A stretch of DNA of 32,248 bases, from the NCBI RefSeq assembly GCF_902706185.1, contig NZ_CACSJM010000066.1:1-32248 (forward strand), in the 5' to 3' direction. The notes beneath the pieces were generated by a model, which saw only the letters and a program-made list of their open reading frames with translations, searched no databases and was not told where the DNA came from. Positions 1 to 8,362 of this stretch are shown here, in pieces; the first letter of the stretch is position 1; each line of letters opens with the position of its first letter. A program made the position numbers and the translations under genes. Source of the stretch: Roseomonas sp. 18066 (GTDB taxonomy: Bacteria; Pseudomonadota; Alphaproteobacteria; Acetobacterales; Acetobacteraceae).

Positions 1-43
1 GCCCCTATCCTCATCCCCATGGCATCCACATGGACCCCGTCCC

Positions 44-289
44 ATGGGCTATGACCGCAACGCCCCCAAGCGGGCGATCAACGTCACCATCAATGCCGAC
101 CTGCTGACCCAGGCGCGGGCCTATACCCGCAACGTCAGCGGCACGCTGGAGGCGCTGCTGGCGGCCTTTGTCGAGCAGGAGGCCGCGCGTCGCCGCGCCG
201 AGGATGCCGCCATCGACCGCGTCGTCGACGGCGCCAACCGCTTCCAGGCCGGGCACGGTCTTCTTTCCGACGAATTCTCGACGCTCTGA
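44..289 (+). CDS. ccdA: CcdA-family antitoxin, orphan copy
   Basis: An 81-aa protein with the features of CcdA antitoxins: a short N-terminal ribbon-helix-helix-like segment (KRAINVTINADLLTQAR, about residues 9-25) that in the family binds operator DNA, then a charged, probably disordered C-terminus that in the family wraps the CcdB toxin. It differs from the copy at 8114-8359 by one residue (Ser32 instead of Asn32) and by five bases, four of them silent. Its partner toxin gene immediately downstream is destroyed by deletions, so this is an antitoxin without its own toxin. It could still neutralise CcdB made from the second copy. The frame is intact, but whether it is expressed cannot be told from sequence. 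Confidence 0.8.
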   Translation: MGYDRNAPKRAINVTINADLLTQARAYTRNVSGTLEALLAAFVEQEAARRRAEDAAIDRVVDGANRFQAGHGLLSDEFSTL

Positions 290-292
290 CCC

Positions 293-480
293 GTGCCGCA
301 ATTCGACCTGTTCCGGAATCCCGGCCGCAACCGGGCCGGCTGGTCATCCCGCTGGTCAACCGGCGGCTCTCGGCGCCGGGGAGCATTGGCTGACCCCCGG
401 CCTGACCGTCGCCGGTCGCAGAAACCGAGGCGTGAGACGGCCCTGGTCTCATCCGGCGCCGATCGCGCCTGAGCTGCGCG
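293..480 (+). pseudogene. Remnant of CcdB-type toxin gene
   Basis: The first 13 codons from the GTG at 293 match CcdB of the second copy (MPQFDLFRNPGRN). A deletion of about 52 bases then shifts the frame. The segment encoding RLVIPLV, EHWLTPG and LTVAGR is still recognisable in a different frame, and a second deletion removes the C-terminal third, including the residues that in CcdB-family proteins contact gyrase. No functional toxin can be made. The end coordinate is approximate. Confidence 0.85.
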
Positions 481-506
481 CCTGCCCAGCAAGAAGGCCG
501 ACCGCG

Positions 507-676
507 GTGCATCTGGCCTATGTCGATTGCACCAATCTTTTCATCAAGGCGCAGAAGGCCCGCGCCGTCAGCCAGCGGCTGGCGCGCAACTCGCCCGACG
601 TGCCTATTGGGACCATGCCAGCCGCGATCTGCGTGAGGCGGCCAGCCGCTTCCAGCCGCTCGACCCCTTCGCCGGA
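507..676 (+). pseudogene. Remnant of NYN-domain nuclease gene
   Basis: It begins with the same GTG and coding start (HLAYVDCTNLFIKAQK) as the intact gene at 8751. It then jumps, after about 28 codons, to the 3' end of that gene (the part encoding YW-HASRDLREAASRFQPLDPF). About 350 bases, including the second and third acidic motifs of the NYN fold, are missing. The Shine-Dalgarno stretch AAGGAGG of the intact copy reads AAGAAGG here. Homology stops at about 676, where transposase sequence begins. Confidence 0.85.
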
Positions 677-1020
677 CTCATCGATCCAGGCGAGCAGACT
701 TGCGGACAGGCAGATGGCCTGGAAGACGATATGGGCGCATCGGTCGTAGCGCAGGGCGACAGGGCACCCATCCCCGATGCGCCGAACTTGTTCTTGATGC
801 GGTGGCGCTGGCGGTAGAACGCCCCATCGCAGGGGACGGGGATCCTCCGGCTGTTGCCTGACGGAATGCAGAGCATGACGCCGCGGGCGATGAGCGGGGT
901 GCGGAAGCGGCGGCTATAAGAGCTCTTGTCGTCCAGCAATTCCTGAGCACACGGCAGGTGGGGCCGCATCGGCGCGGCACCCTTCCCGCACAAGTCAGCC
1001 ATGGCAACCCCTCTGGCTGC
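677..1020 (-). pseudogene. IS5-family transposase, C-terminal remnant, frameshifted
   Basis: Read on the minus strand, the segment gives LLDDKSSYSRRFRTPLIARG, then CIPSGNSRRIPVP and YRQRHRIKNKFG. After a frameshift it gives VALRYDRCAHIVFQAICLSA and LLAWIDES. This is the C-terminal third of an IS5/IS427-type DDE transposase. In intact members the Y-2-R-3-E signature supplies the last catalytic acid; here that residue is Lys (codon AAG, near base 800), so the copy was dead even apart from the frameshift. The N-terminal two thirds are absent. No terminal inverted repeats could be assigned. The element sits exactly at the truncated edge of the degraded ccdA-ccdB-NYN copy, which suggests an IS-linked rearrangement there. 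Confidence 0.8.
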
Positions 1021-1037
1021 CATGGGATCACGGCCCC

Positions 1038-1071
1038 CTCGGGACGCGAGCTCAGGCTTATGGGTCCCGAG
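1038..1071 (-). terminator. Hairpin just downstream of the RTX gene
   Basis: CTCGGGAC (1038-1045) and GTCCCGAG (1064-1071) form a perfect 8-bp stem two bases beyond the TAG stop of the giant RTX gene. The loop is 18 nt and there is no clear U-run after it in the direction of transcription, so intrinsic termination is only a guess. Confidence 0.35.
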
Positions 1072-1072
1072 C

Positions 1073-4000
1073 CTAGCTCACGAAGAAATAGTCATGGGTC
1101 AGGCTCAACCCGGCGCCGAGGGAGGCGAACTGGATCGCCGATGCCGAGCCGCTGCCATCGACATCGTAGCTGAGCACACCGGTGGACGCGTTGTAGATGA
1201 TGCGGTCCGCCGCATCCGCGGCTGCGCTTCCGACATGGAAGGCCGTCGCAGACAATTTTCCGGCTGCGCCAAGGCCCTTGAAGATGGACGCGGCAAGGTA
1301 GATCGAATCCTCGCCGGCGGTGAAATCGGCGATCGTGTCGAAATTCTTCGAGGCGCTGAGAGCCGTGTTGAAATGGAACTGATCGGCGCCGCTCCCGCCG
1401 GTCAGCGTGTCGTTCCCGGCACCCCCCTTGAGAACGTCATTGCCGCCGCCGCCGCTGAGAATGTCGTCGCCGGCGCCGCCGTCCAGGATATTGGCGCGGG
1501 AGTTGCCGGTGATGCTGTTGTTCAGGGCATTGCCAATGCCGTTGATCGTGGCGGCGCCGCTGAGGACCAGGTTCTCGATCGACTGGCTTCCGAGGTTGAA
1601 TGAAACGGTGCTGCGAACTGTGTCGTTTCCGCTGCCACCAGCCTCGATCACCACGTCGCCCATGTCATCGACGATGTAATAATCGTCGCCCTTGCCGCCT
1701 CGCATGGTGTCGGCGCCAGCGCCGCCGTCGATGATGTTGTTCGCAGCATTGCCGACGATCAGGTTTGCAAGGGCATTGCCGGTGGCATTGATGGCGGCCG
1801 TTCCCATGAGCGTCAGGTTCTCGACCTCCAGCCCGGCCAGGCTGTAGCTCACGCTGGCCTTGATGGTGTCGATGCCTTCATTTGCGAGTTCGATCACCTT
1901 ATCGCCGACATGGTCGACGATATAGATATCGTTGCCGCCGCGGCCAGCCATGGTGTCCGCGCCGATCCCGCCATCGAGCGTGTTGTTCTGGGCATCGCCG
2001 TTGAGGATATCGGCGAAGTTCGATCCCGTCAGGTTCTGGATATAGCCGTAAGCGTAGACATCACCTGCAGCATCGCCGGTGTTGTTGGTGGTGACCGCCA
2101 GATCCGCGGTCAGCCCGACCTTGGCGTCGATGTAGGAGGCGGTGTTGGTCCCCGAGCCGCCATTGAGCACGTCGGCACCGGCGCCCCCGATCAGCGTGTC
2201 GTTGCCCGCCCGGCCGTAGAGCACATCGTCGCCATCGCCGCCGCTGATGACATTGGCGCCGACATTGCCGCGGAGCTGGTCGGCGAAAGCGCTGCCGATG
2301 ATGTTCTCGACGGCAAGGAAGCTGTCGCCGGCAGCCTCGCCGGTGTTGATCTGCGGCTTCTCGAAGTCGACCAGCACGCCAGCCGTGGCGTCGATGTAGG
2401 AGACGCTGTCGCGGCCCGATCCGCCGTTGAAATAGTCCGCCCCCAGGCCGCCGATCAGGATGTCGTCGCCGTTGCGACCATGCAGCGCGTCATCGCCGTC
2501 GAGGCCGATGAGGATATTGGCGCCGCTGTCGCCGCGCAGGCTGTCCTCGAAGCGGGAGCCTTCAATGTTCTCGATGCCTTCGAAGCTGTCGCCGGCAGCC
2601 TCGCCGCTGTTGACCGAGGGCTTCTCAAAATCGACGATCACGCGCGCTGTAGCGGAGACATAGCTGGCCGTGTCGTTTCCGTCGCCGCCGGTCAGCTGGT
2701 CGGCGCCGAGGCCACCTTCCAGAATGTCGTCCCCGGCGCCGCCGAACAGCTTGTCGTTGCCAGCTTTGCCGCTGAGCCGGTCGTTGCCGGCCCCACCGTC
2801 GAAGACATCGACCTTGCTGCCGCCGATGACGGTGTCCGCTGCCGATCCTCCATTGACCGTGCCGCCCACCCGATCGCCGACATGGATCGTTTGCGCGCGC
2901 GCGCCCGACAGGGTGACCGCCCGGCTGCCATCGATGACCAGCGCAGCGCCGCCTGCCGGCGTGCCGACATCGAGGACCGCGGCATTGCCGCTGTCGCCGA
3001 TGATCAGCGCCAGCTGCCTGCCGGCAGCCTGATTGAGGATGGCGTCGCTGAACTTCAGGTTGATCGAGGCAATGGCGCTGACATCGAGCGCCTCAATGCT
3101 CTTGAAGGTGCCGAAGGTCGCGGTATTGGCGGTGATGAAGCCGCCATTCACCTTGAGGGTGTCGAAGCCGCTGCCGCCCGTCACGGGCAGGCCGCTCTCC
3201 AGCACGAACTTGGTCGCGGTGATGGTGTCGTCACCATCGCTGCCGATCACCCGGGTGATGCTGCCGGTCGCATCGATCACGCTGCCGACGCCGCGCGCCA
3301 CGAACTGAACATTGTTCGCGGTGAAGTCCTTGGCCTTGAAGTTCAGCAGCTTGACCGAGCCGGCATTGCCGAGATCGATCAGCGCGTCAGCGCCCACCTG
3401 GGTGACGCTGAGCTCGGCGAAGCTGGTGAAGGCGTAGCCCTGCAGCACCAGCTTGTCGCCGCTGCTGCCGCCCTGGAAGTCGGTGATGATGTCGGTCCCG
3501 GCGAAGATATCGCGCGGGAAGAGGTCGCGCCCGCCGCCGCCGGTCAGGGTGTCGTTGCTGGAGCCGCCGATCAGCGTGTCGTTGCCGGCACCGCCGATCA
3601 GCGTGTCGCCCAGCGCGCCGCCATCCATGTAGGCGCCGTTGTCGGAGGCCGTCAGGTAGTCATCACGGCTGCCCGCCACCACATAGTCGAAGCGGATGTC
3701 ATTGGCGGTGATGGTCGACTGCGGATGCACCGGGAAGACGCCGGGCGAGACCGCGCGCCATTCCGTGGCTTCGTCCGCGTCGCCGTAGCTCAGCACCATC
3801 TTGTGGATGATGACCGTGTTGTCGGCGTCGGGGCTGCCATGGAAATTGATGTCGCGGTTGGTATAGGTGACCTCGACGTAGTTGTAGTGCTCGGCGCTGA
3901 AGCTCGAGGTGATCACGCCATGCCGCACGTTCAGCATGGTGATGTCGGTGAAGTGGTTGGCGAAGGCTTCCGACAGGTACAGGCCGTAGCCGTCGCCCGA

Positions 4001-7000
4001 CCCCTTGTTATGGGCGCCGTCGGCGGTCAGGCCGTCGCCGCTGACCTCGAAGCTGCGCTGGAACTTGAAGGGGATGGAATGCGACTGCAGGACGGTGACG
4101 TCCTTGATGGTCGAGCCGCGCACCTGGTCGAACTCGATGGTCGGGACACCGTTCCAGGCCTCGTTCTCATTCTCGAAGTAGTTCGGGTCGGCCGCAGGAC
4201 CGTCGACGGTGATGGTCAGGCCGCTGACCGTCACGTTCTCCAGCAGCCGGGCTTCCTGGATATAGGTCTTGCCAGCCTCGAAGGCATAGGGAAGCGGGTG
4301 GGAGAGGGTGAGGGTATTGCCGGAGATGGCGGTGACCTCGACCATCGCCTCGCGCAGGACGTAGCGGGGCTGGTCGGTGGGCAGATCGGTCGGGTAGATC
4401 AGCCCGGTATTCCCGGTCGCCGCCAGATAGGCGTCGTCATTCGGCTGGGCGATGTAGATGACGTCGCCAACCTTGATGGTCCCGAGCGAGGTCAGGGTGA
4501 TCTGCGTCGCATCGAGCGCCGTGTTGGCGGTGAGAAAGCCGCTGGTGGTGCGGATATCGTCGGAATGGACCAGCAGGGCGGCGCTGGGCGCGGTGTCCGG
4601 GATCGTCGAATGAATGATCGTCTTGCCGCTGCCCGCACCCTGCAGGGTGATGTCGCTGCGCTCGATCTCGATGATGCTGTCGAAGTAGAAATCGCCGGCC
4701 GCCAGCGTCACCACGGCGCCCGCGGGCGCGCCGTTGAGCAGGGCGGAGAGCGAGCTGGCGCTGGCGCCGACCGAGACCTTGTAGGCCAGGGCATCTTCGC
4801 CGGAGAAAATGAACTGGTCGGTCTTCAGGTCGGCCGCCGCCACGCCGGACAGGGTCAGCACGGTCCCGTTGCCGAGAGTGATGCGCGCGCCCTGCTGCGT
4901 GTCCGAGATCGACAGGTCGTCGAACTTGGTGATGCTGCCGAAGGCGCGGAGGTCGATCCGCTCCAGCCGGTCGCCCAGGTCGAAATCGGTGATGGTGGTG
5001 CTGCCGCCGCCGACCAGCATGACAAAGGTGTCGCCGCCGCCGCCGCCGGTCACCGTGTCGTTGCCGAAGCCGATGTTCAGCGTGTCTTCGCCGGGGCCGC
5101 CGTCCATGGTGTCGTTGCCGGCGCCGCCGGTCAGGATATCGGCGTCGTCGCCGCCGCTGAGCTTGTCGTCGCCGGCGCCGCCATCGAGCACATCGGTCCC
5201 GAGGCCGCCGACCAGGGTGTCGTTGCCATCCTCGCCGAAGAGCTGGTCGTTGCCGATGCCGCCGTCGAGCAGGTCGTCGCCGCCGCCGCCCTTCAGGCTG
5301 TCGTCATTCAGGTTGCCGTAGATCCGGTCGTTGCCGGACCCGCCCTGGACGAATTCCTGGCCGTCGCCGCCATTGACCAGGTTCCCCGCGCCGTCAGCTA
5401 GCTCGAAGGTCTGGATGCCGTAGTTGACGACATTGATGGGGCCGCTGCCCTCGAGCACGACATGGCCGAAGCCGTTCACCAGCTTGGTGTCGATGGTCAG
5501 CGTGTTGGCGCCGAAGGCGATGGTGAGCTGGTCGCCTTCGGCCTGGTCTACCGCCGCCACGTCGAGATGGATCTCGGTCGGGCTGGTGGCCGAGGACATG
5601 TCGATCCGCTCGATCGAGGTCAGGCCGGCAAGCCGGGTTTCGCTGATCGAGGGAGCGATGGTCGAGATACGCAGGACATCGTCGCCGGCGCCGCCATCGA
5701 TGCGGTCTTCGCCGGTCAGGCGGGAGATCATGCCGGTGACCGCGAAGACATCGCGGCCGCCGGTCCCGGTCGCCGTGTCGGCGTCCTGCGTGAGGCTGAA
5801 GCGCGGCGTTGCCGTCATGATCTCGGCGGCGGTCCAGCGGCTGTCGCCCACGAAGACGAAGTGGCTGGCCGTCAGCGCCGAAGCCTGGACGCCCTTCAGC
5901 GTGATGCTGGTGCCGGCGACGGTGACGATGGTGTCTGCCCCGCTCTGCGCCAGCTGCAGGCCATTGAAGCCGGTCAGCGAGGTCAGGGCGCGGAGATCGA
6001 TCTTCTCCATCGGGTCGGTGATGTCGAAGTCGGTGATGGTCACCTGCGCGCCAACGCTGACCACGAAGGTATCGGAATCGCTGCCGCCGGTCAGGGTATC
6101 CGTCCCCGAGCCACCCGCCAGCAGGTCGAGGCCGGCGCCGCCGACCAGGGTATCGTCGCCCGCCTCGCCGTGGAGGTAGTCATTGCCGAGACCGCCATCC
6201 AGCAGGTCGTCGCCGCCGCCGCCCTTCAGCCCGTCCTCGCTGGCATTGCCGGATATCCGGTCATTGCCCGATCCGCCCTGGATGAATTCCTGGCCTTCGC
6301 CGCCGGTGACCTGGTTGCCCGGCCCATCGGCGAGATCGAAGGTCTGGATGCCGTAATTGACGACCTTGATGTCGCCGCTGCCCTCCAGCACCACGCGGCC
6401 GAAGCCGTTGACCAGCTTGGTGTCGATGACGAGCGTGCTGCTGCCGAAGGCCACGGTGAGCCGGTCATCCTCGGCCTGGTCCACGGCCGCCATGTCGAGA
6501 TGGATCTCGGCCGAGCCGGTGGAGGAGGCGAGGTCGATCCGCTCGATCGATTTGAGGCCGGCCAGACGGGTTTCGCTGATCGAGGGCGACGCCGCCGAGA
6601 TGCGCAGGATATCGTCGCCGGCGCCGCCATCGATACGGTCGTCGCCGGTCAGGCGGGAGATCATGCCGGTGACGGCGAAGATGTCGCGGCCGCTGGTGCC
6701 CGTCGCGATATCCACCTCCGGCGTCAGGGTCATGAAGGCTTCGGCCGTCATGATCTCGGCGGCAGTCCAGCGGCTGTCGCCCGCGAAGACGAAGTGGCTG
6801 GCCTTGAGGGTGGAGGCCTGGACCCCTTGCAGGGTGATCGTGGTGCCGGCAACGGTGACCAGGGCATTGGCGCCGCTCTGCGCCAGTTGCAGGGCAGCGA
6901 AATCGGTCACGCCGGCCAAGGCGCGGAGATCGATCTTCTCCAGCGGATCGGCGATGTCGAAGTCGGTGATGGTCATCTGCGCGCCGGCGCTGACCACGAA

Positions 7001-7675
7001 GGTGTCGGACTCGCTGCCACCGGTCAGGGTGTCACGTCCGGCGCCACCCGCGAGCAGGTCGAAGCCGGAGCCGCCCTTCAATGTGTCGTTGCCGTTGCCG
7101 CCGTCCAGCACGTCATGGCCCGCGCCGCCATCGAGCGCATCATGGCCCGCGCCGCCGAACAGGTCGTCGTCACCGGCATTGCCCTGGATGGTGTCGTTGC
7201 CCGTGCCGCCGACGACACGGTCGTTGTACTCGCCGCCGGCGACCTTGCCGTTCACCCCGTCGGCGATCTCCACCGACTGGCCGGCGAAGTTGCGCAGGGT
7301 CACCTGACCGGTACCATCCAGGACGACGTGCCCGACGCCGCCCACCAGCGCGGTGTCGAGGCTCATGCTGTTGCTGGAGAACCGCAACGTCAGCCGCATG
7401 TCGCTGGCCTGCGTCACCGTGGCGGCATCGAGGCTCACGGAGAGGCTGGTGATGGCGGCCCGCAGGTCGATCACCTCGATCGATTGCAGCCCCTCCAGCC
7501 GCGTATAGCCCAGCGACAGCAAGGGCGAGGAAAGCTGCAACACGTCGGTGCCATTGCCGCCGATGAGGACATCGGAGCCCGCCAGCCGGGTGATGTTTGT
7601 CGCGACGTAGAAGACGTCGTCTCCATCTCCACCGACAAAATAATCGTCTTGCGGGGTCAGGTTAAAGGTCGTCAC
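1073..7675 (-). CDS. Giant RTX repeat protein with embedded beta-helix region
   Basis: About 2200 aa, predicted to be exported by a type I secretion system and folded outside the cell by calcium. The start chosen is the GTG at 7675, because RTX-like sequence begins at once (TTFNLTPQDDYFVGGDGDD) and AAGGG lies about 7 nt upstream; the open frame extends to an ATG at 7861, but that part is Arg/Pro-rich and unlike RTX. Layout: residues 1-960 hold three related modules of about 311 aa, each with GGxGxDxLxGG repeats followed by a TITDFD...EKIDLRAL unit. Residues about 960-1340 are a right-handed beta-helix (pectate-lyase-like) region with no GGxGxD repeats. There follow a fourth divergent module, three 88-aa units marked by VDFEKP/GEAAGDS, two VENLTLxG units, and a final RTX block. 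The last ~100 residues (FDTIADFTAGEDSI to the end) resemble the secretion-signal end of T1SS substrates. Activity is unknown: it could be an adhesin, or a polysaccharide lyase or epimerase. The AlgE-type YG-DPH motif was not found. Confidence 0.85.
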   Translation of the reverse strand: MTTFNLTPQDDYFVGGDGDDVFYVATNITRLAGSDVLIGGNGTDVLQLSSPLLSLGYTRLEGLQSIEVIDLRAAITSLSVSLDAATVTQASDMRLTLRFSSNSMSLDTALVGGVGHVVLDGTGQVTLRNFAGQSVEIADGVNGKVAGGEYNDRVVGGTGNDTIQGNAGDDDLFGGAGHDALDGGAGHDVLDGGNGNDTLKGGSGFDLLAGGAGRDTLTGGSESDTFVVSAGAQMTITDFDIADPLEKIDLRALAGVTDFAALQLAQSGANALVTVAGTTITLQGVQASTLKASHFVFAGDSRWTAAEIMTAEAFMTLTPEVDIATGTSGRDIFAVTGMISRLTGDDRIDGGAGDDILRISAASPSISETRLAGLKSIERIDLASSTGSAEIHLDMAAVDQAEDDRLTVAFGSSTLVIDTKLVNGFGRVVLEGSGDIKVVNYGIQTFDLADGPGNQVTGGEGQEFIQGGSGNDRISGNASEDGLKGGGGDDLLDGGLGNDYLHGEAGDDTLVGGAGLDLLAGGSGTDTLTGGSDSDTFVVSVGAQVTITDFDITDPMEKIDLRALTSLTGFNGLQLAQSGADTIVTVAGTSITLKGVQASALTASHFVFVGDSRWTAAEIMTATPRFSLTQDADTATGTGGRDVFAVTGMISRLTGEDRIDGGAGDDVLRISTIAPSISETRLAGLTSIERIDMSSATSPTEIHLDVAAVDQAEGDQLTIAFGANTLTIDTKLVNGFGHVVLEGSGPINVVNYGIQTFELADGAGNLVNGGDGQEFVQGGSGNDRIYGNLNDDSLKGGGGDDLLDGGIGNDQLFGEDGNDTLVGGLGTDVLDGGAGDDKLSGGDDADILTGGAGNDTMDGGPGEDTLNIGFGNDTVTGGGGGDTFVMLVGGGSTTITDFDLGDRLERIDLRAFGSITKFDDLSISDTQQGARITLGNGTVLTLSGVAAADLKTDQFIFSGEDALAYKVSVGASASSLSALLNGAPAGAVVTLAAGDFYFDSIIEIERSDITLQGAGSGKTIIHSTIPDTAPSAALLVHSDDIRTTSGFLTANTALDATQITLTSLGTIKVGDVIYIAQPNDDAYLAATGNTGLIYPTDLPTDQPRYVLREAMVEVTAISGNTLTLSHPLPYAFEAGKTYIQEARLLENVTVSGLTITVDGPAADPNYFENENEAWNGVPTIEFDQVRGSTIKDVTVLQSHSIPFKFQRSFEVSGDGLTADGAHNKGSGDGYGLYLSEAFANHFTDITMLNVRHGVITSSFSAEHYNYVEVTYTNRDINFHGSPDADNTVIIHKMVLSYGDADEATEWRAVSPGVFPVHPQSTITANDIRFDYVVAGSRDDYLTASDNGAYMDGGALGDTLIGGAGNDTLIGGSSNDTLTGGGGRDLFPRDIFAGTDIITDFQGGSSGDKLVLQGYAFTSFAELSVTQVGADALIDLGNAGSVKLLNFKAKDFTANNVQFVARGVGSVIDATGSITRVIGSDGDDTITATKFVLESGLPVTGGSGFDTLKVNGGFITANTATFGTFKSIEALDVSAIASINLKFSDAILNQAAGRQLALIIGDSGNAAVLDVGTPAGGAALVIDGSRAVTLSGARAQTIHVGDRVGGTVNGGSAADTVIGGSKVDVFDGGAGNDRLSGKAGNDKLFGGAGDDILEGGLGADQLTGGDGNDTASYVSATARVIVDFEKPSVNSGEAAGDSFEGIENIEGSRFEDSLRGDSGANILIGLDGDDALHGRNGDDILIGGLGADYFNGGSGRDSVSYIDATAGVLVDFEKPQINTGEAAGDSFLAVENIIGSAFADQLRGNVGANVISGGDGDDVLYGRAGNDTLIGGAGADVLNGGSGTNTASYIDAKVGLTADLAVTTNNTGDAAGDVYAYGYIQNLTGSNFADILNGDAQNNTLDGGIGADTMAGRGGNDIYIVDHVGDKVIELANEGIDTIKASVSYSLAGLEVENLTLMGTAAINATGNALANLIVGNAANNIIDGGAGADTMRGGKGDDYYIVDDMGDVVIEAGGSGNDTVRSTVSFNLGSQSIENLVLSGAATINGIGNALNNSITGNSRANILDGGAGDDILSGGGGNDVLKGGAGNDTLTGGSGADQFHFNTALSASKNFDTIADFTAGEDSIYLAASIFKGLGAAGKLSATAFHVGSAAADAADRIIYNASTGVLSYDVDGSGSASAIQFASLGAGLSLTHDYFFVS
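5270..7135 (-). repeat. Two near-identical 933-bp tandem modules inside the RTX gene
   Basis: Landmarks recur at exactly 933 bp: AGCAGGTCGT at 5268 and 6201, CGGGAGATCATGCCGGTGAC at 5721 and 6654, and CGAAGACGAAGTGGCTGGCC at 5851 and 6784. Each unit encodes 311 residues. A more diverged third copy continues up to about 7640 (the N-terminus). High DNA identity between the two inner copies points to recent duplication or gene conversion. Confidence 0.9.
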
Positions 7676-8070
7676 ATCGATAACCCTTGGTCGGCGTTGA
7701 TGGAGAGAAGTGAAGTTCTGGCCTCGATCAACCCGGTCCGTGGCGCTGTCCGGTCCGAGCTCCGGCGCAGGCCTGTCACCATGCCTTGGCAAGTCTCGGT
7801 AAAGAGCGTCATGGAGTCCCGTGCCGATGGCAGGGGCCATTGCCTGCTGCCGAGGTTTCACCGAGCTAATGGGGCCAGGATCGTGGCTGAGATATTAACC
7901 AGCGCCTCGCGTCGCAAAGCCGGTAGATCCCGGCAAGGCGTCGTGGCACCGGCCATCACAGCTTGATCTTGGCTTTAAATAGCAGATGACGGGAATTTTC
8001 GGGGAATGTCGAGATCTTACGATTTCGAAATCACAGGCGTCATGCAGCGCCTCGACTCGCCCACCCCCTA
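7676..8070. other. Intergenic region between the RTX gene and the cassette
   Basis: No gene is supported here. The stretch is richer in A/T than its surroundings between about 7960 and 8035 (TTTAAATAG near 7975, GAATTTTC near 7993). It must hold the RTX promoter, reading left, and perhaps elements for ccdA, reading right. A 12-bp palindrome lies at 8021-8032. The cassette repeat starts at 8071 or earlier, since the other copy is cut by the window edge. Confidence 0.5.
8021..8032. promoter_or_regulatory. Perfect 12-bp palindrome, possible operator
   Basis: GATTTCGAAATC is fully self-complementary and sits in the A/T-rich part of the intergenic region between the leftward RTX gene and rightward ccdA. 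The placement suits a regulator site for either gene. No cognate regulator is identified. Confidence 0.3.
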
Positions 8071-8086
8071 GCCCCTATCCTCATCC

Positions 8087-8118
8087 CCATGGCATCCACA
8101 TGGACCACGTCCCATGGG
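8087..8118 (+). promoter_or_regulatory. Three spaced CATGG motifs at the ccdA start, possible CcdA operator
   Basis: CATGG occurs at 8088-8092, 8099-8103 and 8113-8117, the last overlapping the ATG of ccdA within the palindrome CCCATGGG. All three are conserved in the degenerate copy (18-22, 29-33, 43-47). Ribbon-helix-helix antitoxins usually repress their own operon from repeated short half-sites, so this is a reasonable but untested operator. No good Shine-Dalgarno sequence precedes the ATG. Confidence 0.3.
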
Positions 8119-8359
8119 CTATGACCGCAACGCCCCCAAGCGGGCGATCAACGTCACCATCAATGCCGACCTGCTGACCCAGGCGCGGGCCTATACCCGC
8201 AATGTCAACGGCACGCTGGAGGCGCTGCTGGCGGCCTTCGTCGAGCAGGAGGCTGCGCGTCGCCGCGCCGAGGATGCCGCCATCGACCGCGTCGTCGACG
8301 GCGCCAACCGCTTCCAGGCCGGGCACGGTCTTCTTTCCGATGAATTCTCGACGCTCTGA
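8114..8359 (+). CDS. ccdA: CcdA-family antitoxin
   Basis: An 81-aa antitoxin of a type II toxin-antitoxin pair, predicted to bind and neutralise the CcdB-type toxin encoded 3 bases downstream and to repress the shared promoter. The N-terminal segment (RAINVTINADLLTQAR) fits the ribbon-helix-helix DNA-binding part of CcdA; the C-terminal half (EQEAARRRAEDAAIDRVVDG) is charged and should be the toxin-binding arm. Length matches the family (about 70-80 aa). Translation probably starts at the ATG at 8114. The near-identical orphan copy at 44-289 differs only at residue 32. Confidence 0.88.
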   Translation: MGYDRNAPKRAINVTINADLLTQARAYTRNVNGTLEALLAAFVEQEAARRRAEDAAIDRVVDGANRFQAGHGLLSDEFSTL

Positions 8360-8362
8360 CCC

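Larger units (their letters stand above)
1..676 (+). repeat. Degenerate direct copy of the ccdA-ccdB-NYN cassette
   Basis: Bases 1-289 match 8071-8359 almost base for base (constant offset 8070), and the match continues with gaps to about 676, equivalent to about 9263 in the other copy. Visible losses in this copy are about 52 bases inside ccdB near 331, about 130 bases covering the ccdB 3' half near 421, and about 350 bases inside the NYN gene near 593. The left boundary cannot be seen because the match is still running at base 1. The right end abuts a transposase remnant. Seen directly by alignment by eye; the deletion sizes are approximate. Confidence 0.9.

Noticed and set aside
677..1072. 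A complete insertion sequence
   Set aside because: Only the transposase C-terminal third is present and no terminal inverted repeats or target duplication could be recognised.
3640..4800. Assignment of the beta-helix region as an AlgE-type mannuronan epimerase
   Set aside because: The YG-DPH catalytic motif could not be found, so only the fold class is proposed.
1910..5401. A 1163-aa open frame on the plus strand, antisense to the RTX gene
   Set aside because: Its sequence is a monotonous Val/Ala/Asp pattern produced by reading RTX repeats backwards, and the opposite strand has clear RTX motifs.
1380..7200. Short regularly spaced repeats that could look like a CRISPR array
   Set aside because: They are in-frame GGxGxD codons of an RTX gene, not identical repeats with unique spacers.
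7676..7861. N-terminal extension of the RTX protein from the ATG at 7861
   Set aside because: The added 62 residues are Arg/Pro-rich and do not resemble RTX or any signal; the GTG at 7675 has a better upstream site.
5462..7966. An 834-aa open frame antisense to the RTX N-terminal half
   Set aside because: Same shadow effect; no known motif, and it crosses the RTX start region.
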